From assembly GCA_043743335.1 (NCBI GenBank), contig JAYTWR010000081.1, forward strand, positions 1-64,000: a stretch of DNA of 64,000 bases. Reading direction: 5' to 3'. Origin of the DNA: UBA5216 sp043743335. GTDB taxonomy: Bacteria > Pseudomonadota > Gammaproteobacteria > Burkholderiales > SG8-41. The translations under genes were made by a program, and so were the position numbers. Below the pieces are notes generated by a model, which saw only the letters and a list, made by a program, of their open reading frames with translations, made no database searches and was not told the origin of the DNA. Shown piece after piece: positions 17,187 to 24,350 of the stretch (positions are counted from its first letter, which is position 1; every line of letters starts with the position of its first letter).

Positions 17187-17218
17187 AAATCAATAAAATC
17201 AATAAAATCAATTACTTA
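17187..17218 (-). repeat. Dispersed border motif, expanded to a short array
   Basis: Three AATCAAT units at 9-10 bp spacing end in the full AATCAATTACTTA (17206-17218). It lies between the hydrolase stop and the amidase start and reads in the transcribed direction as TAAGTAATTGATT. Confidence 0.75.
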
Positions 17219-17262
17219 CAAGAATTCACGCTTTGCGACCACGCCACCAACGGCCACCAACA

Positions 17263-18189
17263 CTAGGCCGTGTAAATCGGTGCCGGCTGGGTAAAAAACG
17301 CATGCAGGATGTGATAAACCATCCTGTAGTTGATCTGCTGAAAACTCGCGTGCGAAATGCCTGACATCACGGTGAACTGCTTATCAGGGTTGGGCAAGCG
17401 CTTGAAAAACTCAATCAGATCATCAAACCCGGCGATGCCGTCAAACTGCCCGCGCATGATGAGCGTCGGCACGGTGATTTTTGCCGGGTCGCACACCGGC
17501 AGTCTGGAACACATATCGACGTAGGTGCCGGTGGGCACGGAGTCATCCAGCGCCACCACCTGCTCGGCGAACGCTTGGATGACATGCTTCTCGGCGCAGC
17601 CGGGGTGATCGCGCTCGAAAATCGAATGAATAAACGGGATATCCATCGGTCGGCGGTTGATCTTGAGAAACTCCGGCAACTTCTTTTTGCGCTCTGCAAG
17701 CGTAACGCTGCCTTCGCCCGTCCACACAAAAGCGTCCAGCGCAAGACGCGACACACGATCGGGACAGCGCTCGGCAAAACACGCCGCCCGCAGCGCGCCG
17801 GACGAAATGCCGTAGACCAGAAACTGCTTGATACCGCGCGTTTTGGCAATGTAATCGGTAGCGGCAACCAAATCATCCACGCCGTTGGCGATATCGAAAT
17901 TGATGTCACGCTTTTTGCCGGAACGGCCATAGCCTTCCATGTCCACGCACCACGTATCAAAACCCAACGCCACAAAATAATCCATGGCCGACGAGTGCGC
18001 ACGGCCTGGCACTTTCAAATCAAACGTCGGTTGCGCGGCCATCGACGAGCCGTGCACAAACAGCACCGCAGGCTTTTGCCCCGGCGTGCCGGAAAATTTT
18101 TCAAACAAAAACAGATTCACATCGCCTTTTTTGGTCCAGTGATCCTGTTGTGCAATGACGGCTGAAACTGCTGCGGCTGCTGCTGACAT
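17263..18189 (-). CDS. Alpha/beta hydrolase
   Basis: A 308-residue alpha/beta-hydrolase with the oxyanion-hole strand AVLFVHGSSM, the nucleophile elbow GISSG (Ser near 132), an acid in IMRGQFDGIAG and a C-terminal His in SGISHASFQ. The triad is thus complete. There is no convincing signal peptide, only an Ala-rich start. The CVDMEGYGRSGK segment is typical of esterase or C-C hydrolase relatives. It is the first gene of a leftward pair with an amidase. Function beyond hydrolysis cannot be given. Confidence 0.82.
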   Translation of the reverse strand: MSAAAAAVSAVIAQQDHWTKKGDVNLFLFEKFSGTPGQKPAVLFVHGSSMAAQPTFDLKVPGRAHSSAMDYFVALGFDTWCVDMEGYGRSGKKRDINFDIANGVDDLVAATDYIAKTRGIKQFLVYGISSGALRAACFAERCPDRVSRLALDAFVWTGEGSVTLAERKKKLPEFLKINRRPMDIPFIHSIFERDHPGCAEKHVIQAFAEQVVALDDSVPTGTYVDMCSRLPVCDPAKITVPTLIMRGQFDGIAGFDDLIEFFKRLPNPDKQFTVMSGISHASFQQINYRMVYHILHAFFTQPAPIYTA

Positions 18190-18360
18190 GGTGTGATATC
18201 CGTCTATAGTGATTTAGTGGGCGCAAGGATAAGTCTAACCGATAGGCGAGGTATGATCGAACCTCATCGTATGGCCCTGAACGAATGGCTTGCAATCGTG
18301 AGCGCCTCGCCATCGCGCCTTGCCCTGCACGCCCAAAACCGCACGCGCCAATTCGTCCAA

Positions 18361-18404
18361 CTGCCGTCCAACTGCCGTCCAACTGCCGTTTAATTGCCGT
18401 TTCT
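18361..18404. repeat. 11-bp tandem repeat, four units
   Basis: CTGCCGTCCAA twice, then CTGCCGTTTAA and TTGCCGTTTCT, directly beyond the stop codon of the hybrid kinase; a partial fifth unit precedes them. Confidence 0.75.
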
Positions 18405-18407
18405 AGG

Positions 18408-20315
18408 CTAACCCGCCGACGCTGCCTTCAGCCATCGCCCCATGGCGCTCGCCAGTTGCGGCAGGTTGAACGGTTTGGACAAATAATCGTCCATACCCGC
18501 TTTCAGGCAGCGTTCGCGCTCGCCTGCCGCCACATTGGCAGTGACCGCGACGACCGGCACGCGCAGGCCGGCATGTTCGTGCTCCAGTTTGCGGATTGAT
18601 GCCGTTGCTTCGTAGCCGTCCATTTCAGGCATATGGCAATCCATCAGCACGAGATCAAACGGCTTGGCCGACAGCAAACTCTCGCGATACCACTGCACGG
18701 CTTCGCGGCCGTTCCGCGCCATCTGCGAACGACAACCCAATTTGGCCAGCGCCGCTTCGACCAGCAATTGGTTCACGGCGTTGTCTTCGGCAAACAGCAC
18801 GCGCGCGCCGAAGCGCGGTAGCGCGTCATCGGCGGTCGCAACAATCTTCGATGACGTCACAGTCGCGGCTGTGGGTGCCTTCGCAGGCATGGGCAGATCA
18901 AACTGAAACACGGAACCTTGCCCCGGCGTGGACCGCACGCGCATTTGCCCGCCCATGGCGTTGACCAGATCCGATGCAATCGCCAGCCCCAAGCCTGTGC
19001 CGCCATAGCGGCGGCGTGTTGAGTCATCCGCTTGCGCAAATGGATCGAAGATATGCTTGAGTTGAGTGTCGGTGATACCGATGCCGGAATCTTCCACGGC
19101 CACGCTTAACCGCTGTTGCGTAACATCGCCTTGCATGCGCAATGTGATCGCGCCACGAGCCGTAAACTTCACGGCATTGCCGACCAGAGCCACCAGCACC
19201 TGACGCACCCGAGACGCATCGCCCTGCAGGCGGGCGGGAACGCTCTCAAACACCGTCTGCAACGACACGCCGTTGGCCAGCGCCTGCGGCTGAAAAAGAT
19301 TAACCGCATCGGTAGCCATCTGCGCAGGGCTGTAGGCTGCGCATTCCAGTATCAGCGTTCCGGCACGCATCTTTGAAAAATCCAGAATATCGTCTACCAC
19401 CGCCAGTAACGCGGCACCGGAGCGCTGCGCCACGGCTGCCTGCTCCGTCTGAGCCGCAGTTAATGGCGACACGCGTAGCAAACCGAGCATACCCAGCATG
19501 CCGTGCATGGGCGTGCGTATTTCGTGACTCATCTTGGCAAGAAACTCCGATTTGGCCTGATTGGCGAATTCGGCCTCTTCGCGATAACGGCGCTGCAAAG
19601 CCTCGCTTTCCGTGAGCTCGACAATCTTGCGCTTGACCTCGGCTGCCATCTGACCGAAATCCCGGGTTAAAACGCCGATCTCATCCGTACCGGTGTGCGC
19701 TAAATCGATGTCGTAATTGCCCGCGTGAATCTGGCGACTGGCGTCCGTCAGCGCTGCCAATGGCCGCGTCAGCAGGTAGCCCAGCGCCGCCAACAACAAC
19801 GAAAAGACCACCATCGCCGCCAAACCCACCATGATGGCTCGCCACAGCAGTCGGCTACGCGCCTCCGCAATCAGATTACCCGGCAAACCGAAATGCAGCA
19901 CGCCGATTTTCTGCCCCGCCATCGTGACCGGACCAGCAAAATCGAAGCGTGTTGAACCATCGGCCTGCCGCACCGGCTGCGGCAAGGTGGCATCGGGCTT
20001 GGGCGTGCCCGACGGCCAGCCATCCAGCGCCACCACGCGACCACTGCTGTCGCAAACAATCACATAGGCCACACCTCGTGCCGCCCGGCTCTCGCGCAGA
20101 ATCGCCTCCACCGTCGCATAGTCGCGCTGCACCATGGGCGCCCCCAAGGCCGCATTAAAAAGCACGCTGTCCCGCGCTGCACCGTCCTGCAACTGGGTGC
20201 GCAAATAGGTATCGATCAGGTCAGCGCTGTTCCAAGTTAACAGCGCAATGGCCGCCAACTGCATCAGGATGCCCGTGGCAACCAGCTTGCCCCGAAAGGT
20301 AAGGCATTGCCACAT
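18408..20315 (-). CDS. Hybrid sensor histidine kinase with receiver domain
   Basis: A 635-residue inner-membrane kinase. A first membrane helix (LVATGILMQLAAIALLTW), a periplasmic sensor of about 120 residues, a second helix (IMVGLAAMVVFSLLLAALGYLL), a HAMP segment, HisKA with KMSHEIRTPMHG (phospho-acceptor His), a HATPase with NAVKFT, DSGIGI and GGTGLGLAI, and a C-terminal receiver with VLMDCHMPEMDGYEA (phospho-acceptor Asp) are all intact. It ends without an HPt domain, and no response regulator is adjacent, so the output partner is elsewhere. Its start lies 5 nt after the stop of a PhnD-like periplasmic binding-protein gene. This strongly suggests the binding protein feeds ligand information to the periplasmic sensor. 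Confidence 0.92.
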   Translation of the reverse strand: MWQCLTFRGKLVATGILMQLAAIALLTWNSADLIDTYLRTQLQDGAARDSVLFNAALGAPMVQRDYATVEAILRESRAARGVAYVIVCDSSGRVVALDGWPSGTPKPDATLPQPVRQADGSTRFDFAGPVTMAGQKIGVLHFGLPGNLIAEARSRLLWRAIMVGLAAMVVFSLLLAALGYLLTRPLAALTDASRQIHAGNYDIDLAHTGTDEIGVLTRDFGQMAAEVKRKIVELTESEALQRRYREEAEFANQAKSEFLAKMSHEIRTPMHGMLGMLGLLRVSPLTAAQTEQAAVAQRSGAALLAVVDDILDFSKMRAGTLILECAAYSPAQMATDAVNLFQPQALANGVSLQTVFESVPARLQGDASRVRQVLVALVGNAVKFTARGAITLRMQGDVTQQRLSVAVEDSGIGITDTQLKHIFDPFAQADDSTRRRYGGTGLGLAIASDLVNAMGGQMRVRSTPGQGSVFQFDLPMPAKAPTAATVTSSKIVATADDALPRFGARVLFAEDNAVNQLLVEAALAKLGCRSQMARNGREAVQWYRESLLSAKPFDLVLMDCHMPEMDGYEATASIRKLEHEHAGLRVPVVAVTANVAAGERERCLKAGMDDYLSKPFNLPQLASAMGRWLKAASAG

Positions 20316-20320
20316 AACCG

Positions 20321-21181
20321 CTACTTCGACAGCTCCAGCCCCGCGCGGGTTGCGGGCACAAAGGCATCCAACGAATCCAGTTCACCCGGCTTGATCTCGC
20401 GAATATTCACAACCCCCGACAGCGAAAAGAATTTCTTGCCCTCCTCAGTCGCGGGAAATTTCAGCATCATGGCTTTGATGCGCTCACGTTCCGCCGCCGG
20501 CAACTGCGGACCCACCATCACCAGAAACCCCGGTACTCGGGCGAATTCGGTTGCGATCTTGAGCTCTTTGCGCGCGGCTTCGCCAATCGCGCGAAACTCC
20601 CCCATGCTCATCATCGCGAGCGGCGCTTCGCCGGAGCGTATCAGTGCGCCCAAGCTGTCGTCGTTGCTCACGCGCGACAGTTTGAAATCGCGCCCCTCCT
20701 GCAAACCCTGTTCGCGCAGCCACTGCAAGCCGCGCAACACCACCAGCGATTGCGGATTGGCCACCGCCAAGGTCTTGCCGCGCAATTGCTCAACCGAATT
20801 GCTGGCGTTGCTCGCAGCGGCAACCAGCAGTGCGGGAATCGCCGGCTCGTAAATGGCGATGGGTTCCCATTTGCCGTCCAATTGATTCACGCGCCCCACG
20901 TTTGCCGCGGTGATCACCACTTGGTAAGCGCCCTTCATGGTGCTTTCGCTAAATGCGCGGAAATCCAGCGCTGTGGCGATTTCAACCGGCTGCTTGCGCT
21001 CGCGCTGAAAGTATTCGCGCATCGGCTGATAGTTGGTGAGAATCACGCGGGCACTGACATTCGGCAGCACGCCGATAGTGAACTCGGGCGCTGGACTCTG
21101 CGCCGACACGCCGCTAGCCCAGACTGCCAAGCAGACCAGCACAGTGATTAACGGCGACCGTCGGAGTAGGTGCGAGCGCAT
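20321..21181 (-). CDS. PhnD-like periplasmic phosphate/phosphonate-type binding protein
   Basis: A 286-residue secreted protein. After a signal peptide (VLVCLAVWASGVSAQ) it has the PhnD-family opening FTIGVLPNVSARVI, a YEPAIPALLVA hinge strand, the LRGKTLAVANPQS motif and LLxxAMMSMGEFRA-type second-domain features. PhnD-like proteins bind phosphonates, phosphate esters or other oxyanions, either for ABC uptake or for sensing. No ABC transporter genes are next to it; instead the stop is 5 nt from a hybrid histidine kinase start. I infer a sensory role as the kinase's ligand-binding partner. ATG 21181 is chosen because an upstream TTG would put non-signal residues in front. Confidence 0.85.
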   Translation of the reverse strand: MRSHLLRRSPLITVLVCLAVWASGVSAQSPAPEFTIGVLPNVSARVILTNYQPMREYFQRERKQPVEIATALDFRAFSESTMKGAYQVVITAANVGRVNQLDGKWEPIAIYEPAIPALLVAAASNASNSVEQLRGKTLAVANPQSLVVLRGLQWLREQGLQEGRDFKLSRVSNDDSLGALIRSGEAPLAMMSMGEFRAIGEAARKELKIATEFARVPGFLVMVGPQLPAAERERIKAMMLKFPATEEGKKFFSLSGVVNIREIKPGELDSLDAFVPATRAGLELSK

Positions 21182-21241
21182 GGGGATGGCTTCTTTCAGT
21201 GAATACGCAACAGGGCGCAATACCTGATCATCAGGCGGCCA

Positions 21242-22306
21242 TTAATACGTCGCCTTGGTACGAAAATAGTTGTTGCGATCCACGCTCTTGATCGTGAGGT
21301 TTTCGACGCGATTGCCGCGCAACACGTCCAGCGTGATCTCCACGCCGGCATTGCCGGTCTTCCACAACCGTGTGTAGAAATCCGCTTGCCCCTTGAGGCC
21401 ATCGCCACTGATGCCGACGATAATATCACCCTGCTTCAGCCCCGCCTCATCCGCCGGGCCTTCGGGTGACACGCGTACCACCAACAGATTGCCGCCGACC
21501 TCTTGCGTGGTGACGCCCAGCCACGGGCGCGGTGTGGCCGTGGAACGGCCATTGGCGATAAAGTCACCAATCACCGGCTTCAACACGTCGATGGGCACGA
21601 ACATATTGCCGGGCACGTTACGCGCGCCGCCCATGGCGTCCCCTACCGCCAGCGAGCCGATGCCGAGCAACTTGCCATCCTTGCTCACCAGCGCGGCACC
21701 TTGCCAATTCACCGTGGCGGGCGCGGTGTAAATCGCTTCATCGAGTATGTATTCCCAGTAGCCGACAAACTGCCGCTTGGACACCACGTACGCTGGCGCA
21801 ACGCCGTCAAAGCCGACAATCAATACCATATCACGCTCTTTAGCCTCCGCCGACAGGCCCATGTCGATGGGCTTGACCGGCACTGGCACCAGTGATTTGA
21901 GCAAAGCCAAGCCGGTCGCATTGTCAAAACCCACCACGGTCGCCGGATAAACTTTACCGTCCGCCGTGCTGAGTTCAATTTTTTCGGCTTCGGTGATCAG
22001 GTAGCCTATCGTGAGCACGAGGCCGCTCGAATCAATGACCACCCCGGTGCCTTCGCGGTTTCTGCCCAGCGTTTGCCCGCTGCGCGCGCTGGCCGGTGCC
22101 TGCGCACGCACGCGAACCACCGACAAGGCATCCACGGAAATTTGCGGCTTGCCGCGCGGCGCGGCGACGGCGGGCCCGTCCGGCGTGCTGGCATCCTGCG
22201 CCCGCAGCGGTGCTGCGGCGAGCAGTGACAACGTAAACCCGGCGACGGCGAATACCATGGCCCAGTTGCGACTAACGATGACGATGCGAGAAGATAAAGG
22301 TTTCAC
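21242..22306 (-). CDS. HtrA/DegP-like pseudoprotease with PDZ domain
   Basis: A 354-residue secreted protein with the HtrA fold: signal peptide, trypsin-like domain (about 65-255) and one PDZ domain (about 265-345, with GPADEAGLKQGDIIVGISG). All three catalytic positions are changed. The TNxHV box reads LTIGYLITEA (His to Tyr), the SDIALI box reads ATGLALL (Asp to Gly), and the GNSGGAL box reads NWQGAALV (Ser to Gln). The fold-defining flanks are kept, so it is a real but probably non-proteolytic relative, not a decayed gene: the frame is intact and the PDZ is well preserved. It stands first in a leftward set with a PhnD-like protein and a hybrid kinase. A chaperone, scaffold or sensor role is inference. 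Confidence 0.88.
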   Translation of the reverse strand: MKPLSSRIVIVSRNWAMVFAVAGFTLSLLAAAPLRAQDASTPDGPAVAAPRGKPQISVDALSVVRVRAQAPASARSGQTLGRNREGTGVVIDSSGLVLTIGYLITEAEKIELSTADGKVYPATVVGFDNATGLALLKSLVPVPVKPIDMGLSAEAKERDMVLIVGFDGVAPAYVVSKRQFVGYWEYILDEAIYTAPATVNWQGAALVSKDGKLLGIGSLAVGDAMGGARNVPGNMFVPIDVLKPVIGDFIANGRSTATPRPWLGVTTQEVGGNLLVVRVSPEGPADEAGLKQGDIIVGISGDGLKGQADFYTRLWKTGNAGVEITLDVLRGNRVENLTIKSVDRNNYFRTKATY

Positions 22307-22593
22307 GGAATGCTCCGGTGATTGCGCCGCACGAGCAGCTTGGGTGTTCGTGCGTACGTGTACGTATGCTACGACGAATTACCGTGTTTGGTAAGCCTAC
22401 CCAATGGCAAATCGCGCTAAAATCCCTGCTGCACCCGCAGGAACACTGAGCATCTTGTTTGCGGCGCGCTGTCTTGCGGGCTGACTTATTTTTATTTGTA
22501 CCGATGTCGTCACTGTCTCGCACCAATCTGGTTCAGGTCACACATTTTGACGCGAGCAATCCCATTGTTCACCGATTAACAGGAGAAAAGCAC

Positions 22594-23367
22594 ATGGATT
22601 TAGGACTGAAAGGCAAAATAGCCGTAATCACCGGCGGCAGCGACGGCATCGGACGCGCCACTGCGATCATTCTGGCGCGTGAAGGCGCCAAAGTCGCCAT
22701 CTGCGCACGCGGCCAAGAAAAGCTTGACGCCACCGCAGCACAAATCCGCAAGGAAGGCGGCGAAGTACTGGCGATGTCAGCCGATATGTTCAAGCCTGAG
22801 GACATCCAGCGCTTTTTCGATGCGGTGATCAAACAATTTGGCGGCGTGGATATTCTCGTCAACAACGCTGGCACCTCGCGCCGCGGTAACTTCATGGACA
22901 TCGACGACCAAACCTGGCACGACGATATCGAGCTCAAAGTGTTCGGTGCGATACGCTGCACGCGGCGGGTCATACCGCACATGAAAAAACGTGGCGGCGG
23001 ACGCATTATCAACATCACGATTTCCAGCGCCAAGCAGCCGGGCGCGGGCTCAATGCCCACGTCACTGTCGCGCGCCGCCGGGTTGGTCATCACCAAATCG
23101 CTGTCCAAGGAATTCGCGCCGGACAATATTTTGGTGAACACCGTGTGCATCGGCAAAATCAAATCAGGCCAGCACGAGCGGCGCATGGTGAAAGAAGGCC
23201 GCAGCCCGGAAAAATACTACAACGACGAATCCAAAACCATTCCGATGGGCCGCTTCGGCGAAGCCGAAGAAGCCGCCAACGCGATTGTGTTTTTCGCCTC
23301 CAGTGCCGGCAGCTATGTCACGGGCAGCAGCCTGAATCTGGATGGCGGTGTATCAGGGGTTTTGTAA
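22594..23367 (+). CDS. Short-chain dehydrogenase/reductase with atypical active site
   Basis: A 257-residue SDR with the NAD(P) motif TGGSDGIGRA, the NNAG motif in ILVNNAGTSR and the conserved C-terminal G-x-S-x-x-x-D-G-G stretch. The usual Y-x-x-x-K is not there: aligned on SKAA, the sequence reads MPTSLSRAAG, so Tyr becomes Thr and Lys becomes Arg. The family catalytic Ser region (ITISSAK) is kept. The ribosome-binding site AGGAG precedes ATG 22594. It may use different chemistry or be non-catalytic. The gene stands alone between divergent and convergent neighbours. Confidence 0.88.
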   Translation: MDLGLKGKIAVITGGSDGIGRATAIILAREGAKVAICARGQEKLDATAAQIRKEGGEVLAMSADMFKPEDIQRFFDAVIKQFGGVDILVNNAGTSRRGNFMDIDDQTWHDDIELKVFGAIRCTRRVIPHMKKRGGGRIINITISSAKQPGAGSMPTSLSRAAGLVITKSLSKEFAPDNILVNTVCIGKIKSGQHERRMVKEGRSPEKYYNDESKTIPMGRFGEAEEAANAIVFFASSAGSYVTGSSLNLDGGVSGVL

Positions 23368-23369
23368 CC

Positions 23370-23382
23370 TAAGTAATTGATT
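23370..23382 (+). repeat. Dispersed border motif with IHF-like consensus
   Basis: TAAGTAATTGATT begins 2 nt after the SDR stop codon and continues TTATTGTGTTTTT; its complement AATCAATTACTTA fits WATCAANNNNTTR. Confidence 0.75.
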
Positions 23383-23445
23383 TTATTGTGTTTTTACCCG
23401 AAGAGCGTGACCATAAGCGTGACGCCCCTCGGACGTCCCCCCTTC

Positions 23446-23466
23446 GTAACCTGTAACCCGTAACCG
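23446..23466. repeat. 7-bp tandem repeat, three units (GTAACCN)
   Basis: GTAACCT, GTAACCC, GTAACCG abut the stop codon of the PilZ-domain gene. Confidence 0.6.
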
Positions 23467-24210
23467 TCAACGCTCCGCCAGCGCTTCCAGACAGTGCGCC
23501 ATGAGTTGCCGCGCGCTGTCATCCATCTGCGCGAACTGACACCCCACGCGCACTACGGTGCGCCCGTCAGGTGTGCGCACCGGCGTCAAATGCTGCACCG
23601 TCAGATCCACCACGATTTGCCCTACGCCGGGTAAGGCGATTGCGCACGCGCTCAACACTTCGCCTACTTGCAGTTGCAACGCGTTGTCGCAGACCAACAC
23701 AGCGGCACCGCCCATGCCAAGATCAGCGAGCCCGGCTTCGGTGGTGCCAAAGCCTAGGTTGAGTGTAATTTTGAGTCCGGCGGTAGGGTAGCGCGCGTCG
23801 CGTCGTCGCTGAAAGCGCCACATGAAATCCGGAATGGCCAGACGCAACAGCCGCGTGCCGTCCACTTCAATCACTTCGCCCGCGTCCGACTGAAACTGGA
23901 TTTTTGCGTCATCCAGCACGCACCCGAGCATAATGCTCTCGCCCTCGCCGTGACGCGGTGCCACACCACGCCAATCCAGCGGGCATTCCAGCAACAAGCA
24001 GTTGGCGACCTCGTCGACATCTGCCAAAGCCGTTTCGACGACATCTTCGCTGTTCATGAAGTGGATGGTGATCACCGTGCCGGCATCGAGCATGCCCCAC
24101 AGCACACGCATCATCTCGTGCCGAGAGCGAACCAGAAAATCAGGTGATACCGCAGCGCCAGTGGCGTTCATCACAACCTTAAATTCATGGGCACTGAGCG
24201 GGCTATTCAT
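23467..24210 (-). CDS. YcgR-like protein with PilZ domain
   Basis: A 247-residue cytoplasmic protein with the two-domain YcgR layout: an N-terminal beta-barrel domain (about 20-125) and a C-terminal PilZ domain starting with the c-di-GMP-binding arginines in FQRRRDARYP. The second motif, normally D/N-x-S-x-x-G, reads ADLGMGG, so the Ser is replaced by Gly. YcgR proteins slow flagellar motors or act on surface behaviour when c-di-GMP binds. No motility genes are adjacent, though type IV pilus genes lie 20 kb away. Ligand binding is probable from the arginine motif but weakened by the Ser change. A decayed EAL domain lies 8 kb upstream. Confidence 0.8.
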   Translation of the reverse strand: MNSPLSAHEFKVVMNATGAAVSPDFLVRSRHEMMRVLWGMLDAGTVITIHFMNSEDVVETALADVDEVANCLLLECPLDWRGVAPRHGEGESIMLGCVLDDAKIQFQSDAGEVIEVDGTRLLRLAIPDFMWRFQRRRDARYPTAGLKITLNLGFGTTEAGLADLGMGGAAVLVCDNALQLQVGEVLSACAIALPGVGQIVVDLTVQHLTPVRTPDGRTVVRVGCQFAQMDDSARQLMAHCLEALAER

Positions 24211-24350
24211 CTCGGCAGTCTCCGGTCATCCATGACGCCATTGTAGGCAAAGGCAACGGTCATGGGGGGCAGCAGACAGCCGCACGTCGGCGACCAGCGG
24301 TCAATCCGCGCGCGACTGTGCGAAAAGTCACACCGCGCGGCGCTTGTGGT

